Part shown: positions 9,341-20,124 of the stretch, in pieces | How positions within the stretch are numbered: the first letter of the stretch is position 1 | Layout: the number at the start of each line of letters is the position of its first letter | Origin: Rhodocollybia butyracea | Lineage: Eukaryota; Basidiomycota; Agaricomycetes; Agaricales; Omphalotaceae | Reading direction: 5' to 3' | Length of the DNA: 64,000 nt | Assembly (NCBI GenBank): GCA_015501585.1 | Contig: JADNRY010000057.1 | Coordinates: forward strand, 1 to 64,000 | Program-made: the position numbers and the translations under genes | Notes under the pieces: model-generated | What the model was told of the DNA's origin: nothing | The model's database searches: none | The model's input: the letters and a program-made list of their open reading frames with translations, nothing else

Positions 9341-12300
9341 CTAATCCCCGCATACCCGTAGCACCGTAAGAAGCTCTGCTAGTTCCTCTTCTTCTTCATC
9401 CGGGTCTTCTTCTGGCGGCGGGGCATCTTTATCGTCGTCACGATCGTTGAGGCTTGGAGATTGGTCGTCGGTGGCCATCATGCCCTGTATTTTCGAATAC
9501 AGTGCGCCACGACCTGGCGTAAGGGTTCCCGTAAAGCCGTCCATCTTTGCTAACCTACCCAGCCTGAGGAGATGCATATCTCTACACCGCCCACGTTCCC
9601 AGCCATACTTCTGAACCTGCAACGCAAGGAGGGGATCCGTTCGTCGTACTTCTTCAACCATAAGAGAGATATACGCGCTTTCTTCATGCATATACGTGAC
9701 TAAAGAGCGGATTTCCTTGTTGAGCCGCAATATCTCTGTCTCTGACCCTACAAGCTTGTGGTACTGATCTAGAGCCAAACGACCAGCTGGTTGAGCCCAT
9801 GGCTCACTGCGGATATCGCGTCGGGCGTCGCGAAGGAGTTCGAAGTCAGAAAGAAATGTATAGTCGAGGACTTCTTCCCAGGTCAGCTCGGGACGGCCCA
9901 GCTCAGATGCGGCTTCATTGTAGGCGGCGACAGCTGTACGAATGGCCTGGGATCGAGACTTGAGCGCCTGAGCTATATGCTTTCGTAGTTTATATCCTGA
10001 TCCGCAATTATGCAGTCAGTTTAAAAGCCCAGAGGAACGAATAAGTAATACGCACCGGTATGTGACATGTTGAGCTTTGTGAGTTCGAACAATCGAGCCA
10101 CGATGAGGCCCTCGAGTTTGTCTAACGCCCTCTGGAACTTTGCAGTGTTAACCAGTTGCTTGGTTCGCTCCCACTCCACTGAGCCGGGAGTCCACCGCGT
10201 CGTTATGTTCATTTGCCTTTCCAACGTTTGCACTTCATTCTTGAGGTCATCGCGGTTCTCAAATGCATGCCTCCTTTGTGTTTCGAGTCGGCGGGTTTGA
10301 TCAGTGTTGCCGAAGGCCTGTGAGACGTTGTCGGGGGTGTATTGAATCCACTCACGAGTTGCAGCGGATAGCTTCGATCTAAGGCAGTTCAGTGAGTATT
10401 GGAAATGAAGTCGTTAGATGCAATACGTACTCTGAGTTGTCTAGCTTCACAAGCTTCTTATAGTACTCCATTTGGAGGGTTTCCTCCAACGGTTCCTTTT
10501 TGAGGCTACTAAGATACAGTCGTTCCTCCTTGAGCCATTGAAGGAAGGTTTCGGTGGAAGGAATGTCCATGTCGCTCATCGTCTTCGCAAGTGCATGTCA
10601 GGTCTGCTGAATCTCCAGCGCTTGCTTGTAATTGTCGACAAGGAACTTGCTGAGCCGGCTGTAGGCTTCGAAATTGTCATGGTGATAACAATATCTTGCG
10701 ATAGCTTGTCGCCGGTGAAAGGTGTTCATGTGTCGGGTGCTCGATGCCAAATCGTTCGACTCTGAGAAAAAAGGTTCGCACTGCTCCAGGTGCTCGATCC
10801 CAATGCCTGGTTTGTAGGTGGCAAGGTAGCAGAGTTGGCATAGGCGTCCATGGGCATGGCCGTGGAATGCTCCAACAAGAGATGTGAATCCGAGCTTCCT
10901 GGCCTTCTCACCTAGAGGGCTACGATCTACCGTCTTACCAAAACCGCATCCGACGTCATAACCCATAACAATGTCTTTGCCAATGACATCGAGAAGTCGG
11001 TCAAGGATAGCGAGGGGGTACTTCGACCTAAACGAGAACAACGTTAGCATCATGGGTGAGATAGGGAGCAAACACTTACAGTTCACCACTTCTCACCATG
11101 TCAGTGATGAGCAGGACAAAGCTATGACGGCAGAGGGCCAAGAATACGCCAGTTTCCTCGTACACTCCCCACATTTTCGCAGTCACCTCCTCGCTGAGGT
11201 TCTTCCACCGTTCTTCACAGGGGTTCTCCTCTGCGCTGTCTACCGCCGCCTGCTCCCCAGAAATCGCCTTGATGGATTCCTTGGACCACACGTCTACTTC
11301 CTCTCGAGTGAGATAGTAGTCTCCCCCTGCCGCTCGAGTATCTATGAACTCCTTCGATTTCCCTGGTGCCGGAACATCCGTTCCATCTATGTTATCGACG
11401 GGTTCGTTCCTAGCCAATCGCTTCAGCGAATTGTTGCCATCCCAGGTCCCAAGCATTTGGTACTTCATGGTTGGCTCGCCCTCTACCCTATACAAACAGC
11501 AGGGGCATGCATTTGCGAGCCTCCAATTTGGGGAATCACGGCCTAGAGTAGACTGGACGCGGTTATGAACGCGACTGAGCACATCAACGTATAAGTCGAA
11601 CGCAATGGAGAATTGGACTTGGAGATAGGGCTTGAACGGAACGCCTTGTATGTCACAGAGTGACTTCACGAAGGCTTTGATGGAAAGTCGAGGGCATCGG
11701 AGGGACTGTACACGATATATCTCAAGCGTTCGTGTGGTGATACCAACGGTGGCAAGGCCTGGAGAGCAAGGAAAGATGCCATTTCTAACTAGACTGCATG
11801 ACCAGTACGAGTCTTGTTCAATAGATTGGATTAAAGAGTAATAAGAACCTGGAAAACCGATTAGTAGAGCTACGCATATGAGCTATTACCACGTACGAAA
11901 AATGTCTACTACGATGACCGTCTGGGAGTTAATTTCACCCTCAAATTCTACTGGATTGCCCTTGGATATGCCTTCCTGACCAAGAGCTGCATACCACGCC
12001 ATGTACGCGTCAGTCATCCCTTCAAGTTGCGTAGCAAATCGCTGGTTCCGCCGCTCGGTTCTATCACGACGAGTCCGATATTCTTTGTATTTTCTGGAAA
12101 GAGTTTGAAGTGAGTATAGAGGCTTAAGTAGGTCACAGCACGTACCTTTTTCCCGTATCCGTTCTATAGTAGTTACCGGCGATATCCTGCCAATCGCCTG
12201 CATGGCTGTGATCCATAGTAGAGGCTCCTTCTAAAACCTCTGCCATTCGGTGGGAGTCGTCTTCGTCGCCGTCGAATCCACTGGGTCCGTCATCCTGCCA

Positions 12301-12510
12301 CGCCTGGATCTCCTCCCAGAAATCTTCATTCAATTTCAACGGACCTGCACGCGCTGCTTCCTGAGCTTTGAGCTTGGTAATTTGCGATTGGCTGGCCGTT
12401 TTGATCCCTTTGTTCTTCAGGAAATCGAGGATATTAGAGCTTCCGCTACCGTAGTTCTGACGGCGACGGGAATTAGTTCTGCTCGTGCCTTTGAGTTTCG
12501 AAGAGGTCAT
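9341..12510 (-). CDS. KDZ transposase
   Basis: Multi-exon gene from the ATG at 12510 to TAG at 9341. Exons join in frame through short introns, for example near 12097-12146, 11850-11895 and 11075-11090. The N-terminus is basic (MTSSKLKGTSRTNSRRRQ). Family signatures in order are LIQSIEQDSYWSC, an LRCPRLSIKAFVKSLCDIQG block, the zinc-cluster segment ANACPCCLYRVEGEP, the first catalytic Asp in GTWDGNNSLKRL, the second in MGYDVGCGFGKTVD, AFHGHAHGRLCQLCY, and the acidic GIEHLEQCEPFFSESN block. These are the hallmarks of the RNase H-fold KDZ transposase. A long helical C-terminal region follows and ends in an acidic tail (DEEEEELAELL). The nuclear protein is expected to excise and integrate the element. 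No disabling change was seen. Confidence 0.92.
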
Positions 12511-12808
12511 GGTAGAGCTGATTCGATGAAGCGCCCAAAAGCGAGCACGTGATCACGCATTGTGCTTTATTTGACTTTAGCTTTCGCCGTGACTTGCTTG
12601 TTCTTTTTCCTCCATTCCTTCTCTTGATTCTCCTACTGTGAGTTTTTTGTGCTTTCTTTTTACTTTGCAGTGCTAGAGACGCGTACACCCTGTCACGTTC
12701 ACCCCTGGATGCGACAGAGTGACGCGGTCCAGTGGCGCTTGCACTTACAGCAGGTATCTCTGCTTTTGTTCAAGTTTACTGACGTTTTCTCTTTTTCTAG
12801 GCCAAAAA
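12511..12808. promoter_or_regulatory. Divergent promoter gap: transposase / TET gene
   Basis: 298 bp between the transposase ATG (minus) and the TET/JBP ATG (plus). It must hold both promoters. A probable 5' UTR intron of the TET gene ends with tttttctag at 12800. The shared gap suggests that the two genes are co-expressed. Confidence 0.6.
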
Positions 12809-14384
12809 ATGTCTGCAAACCTCTCTCGAAAGGTAATCACTAGATAACGTGAACCGCGTTACCAAAGCTAACTAGACTTTAGACGCGTTCCGGTCGAACC
12901 TTCCTTGAGATTCTGGCTGCGGATGACCCCAACGACCTTGCCGTTCTCCAGCTCAACATCGCTGTTGACCTGGATAACCTGGTACAGCATGCAGTTGAAG
13001 CCTCCGACAGTGGGGCGGCTGAAGAGCCACAAGTCTTTGCAAGTAACCCGCCTCCACCTCCACCCGCTCCACCCCCTTCTCGGCCACTCAAACGTGCATG
13101 CGATGCCGACGACAACCTCAACAGGTCTGATACCAAACGTACCTGCTTAACCAACGCCAACGAAACACCGAAAGCTCAGTCTTCCAACAACAGGCGCCGT
13201 AGCAAACGTCGGGCAGAAAAACGGGAAGTATACGGTCACCCCCGTGGGTCCGGTAGAGCCTTCGAGAAATACGTTCTCCCAAGCGCACCTATTGAAACAG
13301 AGCTACAAGGCGAGGAGCTTCCTATTGCGGAGGGAGGCTGGATTGCCGCGAACACTAGTTATTACGGCGCAAAGGTGAAAAGAAACCTTGAGGACATGAA
13401 GGCGAAGGGGTTCACTCATATTCCATGGCAGGGAAAGTAAGTTTTGTGCTCTGCTTGCCCAAGCTCACAGCCTCACCTCACGGATCTAGAGTTCCGATAT
13501 GCGCAGTTGATAAGCACGATCGAGTCATGTTGGTGGCCGTTGGCCGACCCGACGATCCCTCATATGTTGCAGATGCGGAACGTATGGCTGAGCTAATGAT
13601 GGAGATGGGGCAAAGCACGGACTGGGACAAGAGCGAAAAACAACACAACCGCGGGGCCTATGCATGTGCCCACTACGGCTGGTCTTATGGCAAAGGCCAA
13701 CCCCAACCTCAGCGTCTTGGAGGGGAAAGGCGGAAGATGATGAGGGAGTTCGTAAACCAGCCCTGTACTCAACGTATCGCTGCTTTTCAAAGTGGTAAGC
13801 TATTCTATATCCTTTCTGTCACCTAATATTCATCCATTTCATCTATAGCCTCGTTTGCTCTATGGTTCCCCAAGAGCTACGCCGAGTTTCGTAGCCGAAA
13901 CTCGCAGCTCAAAGAGAAGATACCAACCTTCGACGGCAACATCAAAGGAAGCGTTTACGCCTGCTGCACCGCCAATTGCACTAACACCTGGACCTACATC
14001 CATCGCGATGGGATGAACTCGGCCGGCGCGTGCTGCTCCATCACTTCCGGGGGTAAGTTTGACCCAAAAAAGGGAGGACAGTTGATCATCTGGGACATGA
14101 AGCTTATATTCGATTTTCCTCCCGGGTCCACCATTCTTCTGCCTTCGGTGCTATTCAGGCACTCTAATATACCTGTTCAAAAGGGTGACAAGCGCGTTTC
14201 CTTCACTCAGTATACCGCTGGAGGAATTCATCGCTGGCTTGAGTATGGGGGTAGAACCGAGGACGAATTCGCTGCTCAAGACCCCGAGGGCTTTGAACAG
14301 ATGCTCAAGGAGAGACCTGAGCGTTGGCGTAAAGTATTGGACATGTTTAGCACAATTAGTGAACTTAAAGCTGGCGTTGTATGA
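12809..14384 (+). CDS. TET/JBP-family 2OG-Fe(II) DNA dioxygenase (KDZ cargo)
   Basis: Four exons (12809-12832, 12883-13436, 13490-13794, 13849-14384) join to about 472 residues. The N-terminal third is proline-rich and then basic (RSKRRAEKRE), probably disordered and nuclear. The C-terminal double-stranded beta-helix carries the iron site: His and Asp in TYIHRDGMN, the distal His in LFRHSNIPV, and the 2-oxoglutarate-binding Arg in GDKRVSFTQY. The GGQLIIWDMKL and FPPGSTILLPS strands lie between. This motif order matches the fungal TET/JBP group, which oxidises 5-methylcytosine or related bases. The role in the element is inferred: removal of silencing methylation, or marking of element DNA. 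All catalytic residues are present. A tandem proline run sits near residue 70. Confidence 0.88.
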
Positions 14385-15266
14385 ACACTATGTAGAAATC
14401 AAGTCGCAATGCAATTAAGAAACAGAATAAATCATAACATGTATATATGTTTGGTGACCTTGAATTGATTGAAAAACCTTTGTGACCATAAGATTGCAAA
14501 ACTTCGTAGCCATACTGAGTTCCATAGTGAGGAACTCCTGAATCTATTGGTATTTCAGTAAATCCAAGCTACCTTGAGTAACGCAGTAAAGTTATGGCAA
14601 GTAATAGCCTGAAGAGTACTTCGATGAAGACTATGTATTACCTACCCATTTCTCGACCATAAACCAACTCGAAAAAAAAGTCTCAAGAAAGTCAAAATTA
14701 GATTTATACATTTTTATGCATAGAGTATGTCATCGCCAACGATTTTACTCAGATCGTAATGGTTGTTGTGCTAGAGCACAAACAAAGTACAAATTTCGAA
14801 ATTTGTGATCTTCATTGTCAAAGCATCTTGGCTTGCATGGTCTTCATTTTTATTTGTTGAGGTGTAGCAGTATATACCATAAATTCAGAACACAGAGAGT
14901 GCTCTACTTGTTGAATCCTCACCGTTAGATTTTAAAGAAGGAATTGGGATTCTTCGATATTTTACGATGCAATAGCTCATTGTTTTGCCTCAAAAAAAAC
15001 TCAGAAAATAGTATTCTATTGAATATAGCTATCGCTACAATCTCACACCAAACGGATGACCAACGATTTGGAAACTTGTAATAGAAGCATTCTTGACGGA
15101 GGAACGATGTTCTAACATTGTGTGCCTGGGCGCCTAATGCTCAAAATAGGCAAAGGCTTTCCGCTTTGACTTGTCTTTCGATTTTCATCCTTGAACAAAT
15201 AGATAAATTTTACATAGATTCACTGCGTACAATAAATAAACTAACGAAACATACAAATCACACATT
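14385..15266. other. Non-coding spacer within the KDZ element
   Basis: About 880 bp, AT-rich, between the convergent 3' ends of the TET gene and the RNase H1 N-terminal-like gene. It holds both 3' UTRs and no recognisable gene or repeat. A frame at 15118-15426 is only the antisense shadow of the gene at 15267. Confidence 0.6.
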
Positions 15267-16550
15267 TTACATCGAGAAAAAATCAGGGCTCGGCGTATCG
15301 ATAATACGAGAGGGGGAGGCTCCAGCTTTCTCATTCCAGTCTTCGACTGCATCGGCTTTGTTGTTCCATCCCTTCAAGCAGCCTCCACCCCACTCCAAGC
15401 CAACCTTGATTGCTTCATGTCTGTAGATCTTTGTTGTCAGGAGAACAAATTGAGCAGGTAACAGAGACTTACAGTGAATCATATATGGCGGGATTAACAC
15501 CCTCAGTCACGCACCAATGAGTTCTTCCGGTGCCATTCTGTATAGCGGCAATGACGCCGGAATTACGTGCAGCTAACCAAGCTTGCCGGGCCTTCTCTAG
15601 GGTGTAGAACCCTTTGAACACCAGAGTCGGATCTGCTTGTTGCATGCGTTTGACAGTCGACCTGATAATAGGCGTTCGTTAGACATTCAGTATGATAACA
15701 GGATAAAACTCACCAGTTAGCGTAAAAATGGGGCGTCGCTCCCGAATACACTACATATGCATTGAATTTTCCTTGTCTCCCTGGCGTAACTGGAGCAGGG
15801 GTAGGCGGCGGTGATACCGGATGCGCAGGTGGAGGGGCAGTACTTGGCGTGCTCATCAAGGGACGAGACGAGGCATGGTGGCTGGGAGGAGTAGCAAAGG
15901 CGGTGTACCTGGGAGGGGTAGCAACAGGTGTTGTGGGTACAACAACGCGAGAGGAAGAAGCGCCATGCGACGCCATAGCCAGGTTTTCTCTGCCCAGTAT
16001 AGTTAGCTAGCAGTCTAAACAGTCAGGGAAAAATATGTACTGCTTGGGTTCTGGACGTTTTACTGGCGGCTCACAGAGTTAGAGTGTCACGGCTTCTGGC
16101 ACATAAGACCTACCTGACAGCTCTTGCAACTGCTCTACCAGATCTTCTGGGGACAATTTAAACTCAGCCTCCGAATTCAAAAAGTAATAAACCCACCTTC
16201 GTCCGTATCATCTCCTATGTCGTCGTTCCCTCCATCTTCCTCTCCACTTGAGACCCACACAATCGTGTGCGTCCTGGCCTTACCTTGTCTGTGCGGAGTA
16301 TCATTGCTTTCTGGAAGGAAGAAAGATAAACCTGTAGAAATATCAGATAGTTAAATACCTTGTAGTGCCCTGATTATCTCAAGGTTCCGGAGCCTTCGAC
16401 CTAAGAATTTAATGTCAACGCATGGGCTTTGTTCAACACCCCTTCACATACCTTCAGCGCTGCCTTTTTGAGGACTAGTGTCTGTTTTAATTCCTAGATC
16501 GAAGTTTTTCAAGTAAGCTAAAACACAAAATCGGGGAACTTACCAGTCAT
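15267..16550 (-). CDS. Protein with RNase H1 N-terminal (viroplasmin-like) domain, KDZ cargo
   Basis: Minus-strand gene with many short exons; clear introns are at 15421-15472 and 15662-15713. The C-terminal half reads FNAYVVYSGATPHFYANW, then VKRMQQADPTLVFKGFYTLE, then ARQAWLAARNSGVI. This is the layout of the small domain found at the N-terminus of eukaryotic RNase H1 and in caulimovirus viroplasmin, which binds RNA/DNA hybrids or duplex RNA. Upstream is a long Pro/Ser/Thr-rich linker and a short helical segment (FKLSPEDLVEQLQELS). The 5' exons start at the ATG at 16550, but one junction near 16175-16200 could not be joined in frame, so either the model is incomplete or there is a small indel. 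No RNase H catalytic domain follows. Its role in transposition is unknown. Confidence 0.65.
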
Positions 16551-17069
16551 CGTGAAGGTGAATAAGAGGAGAACAAGATATATTTTTGAGTGAGAGACAA
16601 GTGACTCGTGGGGGAAGGGAAGAAAAGAATAATTTATCGCATCAGTTCACTTGCTGAAGCCTGAGAAATCAGTGATTTTGCTTAGATAGTAGATACATAT
16701 CACTGATTTCGCTTCGATATCACATGCTGATCACATGGTCCAGTGACTTTTTCAACTTGAACTTTCAGTCGCGCTACTCTGGGCGTATTCCAGACTTACA
16801 TATTTCATACTGGGAAACTTGTGGTACTGCTTCATGAAGCGTCTTTACCTATTTCAGCTAACCAAAAAATCTCTGCTTGTATCTTCAAAAAAGTCATTCG
16901 TTTAGCCCTCTTACTAAGGTGTGGTCTTATCTGCGACAATCGGACGCGACCCTTGAGCAAAATCGCCTCATCGCGAAACGCGAAACGCATGACAATGTGG
17001 ACTACGCGCCTAGTGTTTCAAGTTTTGTTTACTCTTTTTCTCTACCTCCAAAAAAACTTTCCCTTCAAA
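16551..17069. promoter_or_regulatory. Divergent promoter gap in the KDZ element
   Basis: 519 bp between the start of the RNase H1 N-terminal-like gene (minus) and the unknown gene at 17070 (plus). It contains the short near-repeat atcactgattt/atcagtgatttt around 16667-16720 and no gene. It presumably holds both promoters. The downstream gene might start earlier within it. Confidence 0.5.
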
Positions 17070-19233
17070 ATGAACTTTTCAAGCACTGGCTTCGACGTCT
17101 CCTTTAGCCAAGGATTGGAGCCAAACCTCAATAATGGCCTAGATTTCGACCCCAGTATCATTGATTTCAATGACCCTTTGCTTCTCGGCGCATTCGACTT
17201 CATGGATGGAGCCAGCACTGGTAATTCAATATTTATTGTTTCGGCAACATCTAACTATTTTCCTTTATTCATTAGATGCTTCCAACGTGTCTGAATCTAC
17301 TGCGCAAACTCTGTTTTCGCCCCCTGTGGACAATTGGAATTCGACTTTGGATTTTGGAAATGCGCCTTTTTCTTCTGGTGCTACGTCTGTTGGAGAAGTA
17401 CACGCAGACAAAAGGCCTGTAACTGGTAAGTGGTATGTTTTTCTTATGGTCGCTCTATCTAAATATTTATCTATTAGATACTTCCACCAACTCCGTGACT
17501 AATGCGCTAACGCGTTTCCTACCTCATGTGGATAACACAACTGCCACCGCTGGAAACATGGCTCCTTCCCCTGTTGACGAGTTGAACACCCAATTGGACA
17601 AAAACACAGATTCTACTGCTGCTGAAAACCCTCCAACAAACAAGGATTTTTCTTCCATATCTTTCCAGCCCACTTCACATGCACAACGAAACCCTCTCCT
17701 ACCAACTCAGGCTGTCCGCACTCGTCCTCCGAAGCGCCAACTTGATCCAGCCCAGGCTCGTACAATGAACGAGGCCAAGGCGGCAAAGCAGGCGATGGCA
17801 ATGTTGGTGAAGCAGGATGTTGTTAGACTCGTTGAGGACTATGAGGAGAATGTTGCCAACCTCGCTAAGAAACATTCCGTGAGCATCGAGTACGTGAAAC
17901 GTCTTATAACGACGGCTTCCGACCTCAAGCGTAAACGAGCACCTGGAAGAATACAAGCCTTGGTTCATATCAAGGCCCAAGAAGTGAATGCCTGTAAGTC
18001 GTTCCTCGTCTTGCTCTGCACTAGTTTTTGACTTTATAATAGCTCTTCCCGTTGGCAGTAAACTGAAGGCCCCTGAGCTTCGCAAGCTAGTTGAACAGGA
18101 TGACGAGTTACTCAATATGTCAGATGAGAAACTCCAGATAGCAAAACGAGGGGTTGACGAGAAGAGGATGCTCTCCACCCGTGGCGCTCGGCCAAACGTC
18201 GCATCGGCTGCAAAGGACTATTCAGCTACGTCTCAGCGAATGCAAACAGAGGTAAGTCTTCTTTAAGTTGCTCTGGGATTCGTTTGCTTACAGAAATACT
18301 AGTTCGATTCCCTCCATCTTCGGACAGGCGCAGTGGGATTCGGCGTTCTTGCCCCGGCATCCAGTGATGATAGAGGACGGCCCATTTGGTTTGTAGCTGG
18401 AAACAACAGCGTTGACTTCGTTCGGAAAAATCTAAACACAACAATGTGGGATCTTCTAGGAAATCTAGAACTTTGGGCAAGTACGAGAAATTCACGTATG
18501 TTTTATTAATGATAAAGTTTCCGATTTGAGCTAACTCTTAATGTTGCCCATATAGAAAAACCTGCAACCATACCGGACCTTCAGTCTCAATGCTCAGCTA
18601 TCATTGCTTCAGGTCTTCGTAAGCACATGCTCTTTTTATGCTTCATTTCCCAATCTAACGAATCTTCCAGGATATACTCTTAACAGTAAGACGGTGAAGA
18701 TGAACTACAGCAATTACCAGCAAGCTATCGTCGAAAAATTCCACGTCCGCCTCATCGGCCTTCCCAATCTACCAATCTTCAAAGACGCCAATGGGCCTAT
18801 CAAGCCCTTTGACATCAAAGACCTTGCAACACTCGAAGCACTACATGCTGTACTCGAGTCTGGAGCCTGTCTCTGGGCTCGAATGTCCCAGGATGATATA
18901 GCCGAGCACAGCGAGTGGATGAAGACACAGGTGGTGAAGGAACGGAGTGCACGGAGCGATAAAGGTCGGAAGCGTGGTCCTCGACAGCAAGCAGCAGATG
19001 GAGAAGACGAGAACAGAGGTTCATCACACAAGCGCCGCCGCACCAAGGACAACGGGAGCACCTCACGAAAACGTCAACGCACCATGGGTAAAGGTTCTGC
19101 GACCAAAAAGAAGGTTTCAAAACAGCTTCCCCCGCAGCCCCGTAGTCGGGAATTCATAGACAGCGACGATGACTCGGATGGCCAGAGTAGCAACGGTGGT
19201 GACGAGGACGGGGAAGAACATGCCGACAACTAA
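17070..19233 (+). CDS. KDZ-element accessory protein of unknown function
   Basis: Seven exons (17070-17220, 17276-17425, 17478-17993, 18043-18251, 18303-18495, 18556-18618, 18671-19233) join cleanly to about 614 residues, with introns of 49-60 bp. The N-terminus is Asn/Ser/Asp-rich, like an activation-type region. A basic helical block follows (NEAKAAKQAMAMLVKQDVV, then AKKHSVSIEYVKRLI), plausibly a helix-turn-helix. Near residue 450 there is a compact motif, NYSNYQQAIVEKFHVRLIGL, that I believe recurs in mushroom hypothetical proteins. The C-terminus is strongly basic (KRRRTKD, RKRQRT) and then acidic (SDDDSDG). It looks like a nuclear DNA-binding protein. Its position inside the TIRs makes it cargo; a regulator or transposition helper is inference. 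Confidence 0.8.
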
Positions 19234-19532
19234 TTGCGACGTTAGGAAGAGGGCTCGCTGGCAAATGGGATGAGAGGTGTTTTTATTTTATTATTCAAGT
19301 ACTCTATTTATCGCTATCAAAGTACAAGTACCTACGTTTTACAGAATATATACTAGGCGCTCCGCACGTACCAAGCTTGAGAGAGAGAAAACCATCCATA
19401 TCTAGACAGTGAGCGGGAGGCGGGGAGAGGGCCCATATAATGATGTGATTGATGGGTACCGGAAAGCGTACCGGAGATTCTTAGGCAGGGCGGGCCACTA
19501 ACGTTGTATTGTAATCTTATCGGAAAATAATC
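19234..19532. repeat. Subterminal repeat region of the KDZ element (right side)
   Basis: It contains a diverged second copy of the inner TIR motif (acagtgagcgggaggcgggg at about 19403-19422, followed by GGTACCGG-like boxes). This resembles subterminal transposase-binding repeats. No equivalent was noted on the left side, where the transposase gene ends 40 bp from the TIR. Confidence 0.6.
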
Positions 19533-19808
19533 CTACCATCGATATATGGAAGGACAGTGAGCGGGAGGCGGGATAACAATATGATGGGCGGTACCGGAAC
19601 GCACGGTGCTGGAGGCGGAGTGCGACGTGATGGCAGTACCGGGTCTAACGGAAACAGTACCCGAAAGGCTTACTTATATCAAAGTCCACCTGAATTATAG
19701 CGCTTTTATTGCGCTACCGTACGATAGTGGATCTGCATAGCAACTACCTACGCCATCACCCCCCCCATGGCAAAGGCTACTACCTAGCTCTACCGGGCAT
19801 ATGAGGTG
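19533..19808 (-). repeat. Right terminal inverted repeat of the KDZ element
   Basis: Reverse complement of 9025-9300 over 276 bp, ending in ...CATATGAGGTG at 19808. Confidence 0.93.
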
Positions 19809-19816
19809 CGTTAGCG
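19809..19816. repeat. Target-site duplication, right (KDZ element)
   Basis: CGTTAGCG, identical to 9017-9024. This confirms insertion by transposition. Confidence 0.9.
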
Positions 19817-20000
19817 GCTGTGATCCACTTCCCGCTTCCTTCCTTCCCTCCTTCCTTCCCGATTTCACATTATAAGGCCCTCTCTTCCCTTCGGTAAGAG
19901 GAGGGGATTCCCTATCCTCGGGCGGAATCACAAACTTCTTCACAAATTGTTCGCTCATATCTAAGAATTCCATAGACGTCGGCCCATTGTGGGGGTTAGC
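19817..20000 (-). pseudogene. Open frame interrupted by the KDZ insertion
   Basis: A minus-strand frame reads MEFLDMSEQFVKKFVIPPED at 19973 and becomes basic (GRKEGRKEAG). It then enters the element. Joining the two flanks by removing the element and one TSD copy gives ...SGSQPLTKKRKPS and a stop within ten codons. The element may therefore have inserted into the last codons of a gene. It might be the C-terminus of the neighbouring Ask1-like gene, but I cannot confirm that. Confidence 0.35.
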
Positions 20001-20124
20001 TTCATCTACGACAGGGTATACCCTTTGTAGCTGAAACCGCGTGGTGCCCTCTGGCGGTGACTTTTGCGAGTAAATTGCCAGATATCTTCGAGTGAATGGC
20101 CATTATGGCGAGTGAAGTGCATGG

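Larger units (their letters stand above)
9025..19808. mobile_element. KDZ-superfamily DNA transposon carrying a TET/JBP gene
   Basis: A 10,784-bp element bounded by 276-bp inverted repeats (9025-9300 and 19533-19808, starting CACCTCATATG) and a perfect 8-bp target duplication. It contains four multi-exon genes that all look intact: KDZ transposase (minus), TET/JBP dioxygenase (plus), an RNase H1 N-terminal-like protein (minus) and an unknown nuclear-type protein (plus). They form two divergent pairs, each with a shared promoter gap. Family knowledge: KDZ (Kyakuja-Dileera-Zisupton) elements of mushrooms are known to carry TET/JBP genes. Complete TIRs, TSD and open reading frames suggest a recent insertion that may still be active. 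The insertion point lies at the end of an open frame on the minus strand next to the Ask1-like pseudogene. Confidence 0.93.

Noticed and set aside
15762..16010. Gly-rich plus-strand frame
   Set aside because: Exact antisense of the proline-rich linker of the gene at 15267-16550.
9025..19808. Starship-type giant element
   Set aside because: No tyrosine recombinase captain is present; the long TIRs, 8-bp TSD and KDZ transposase define it instead.
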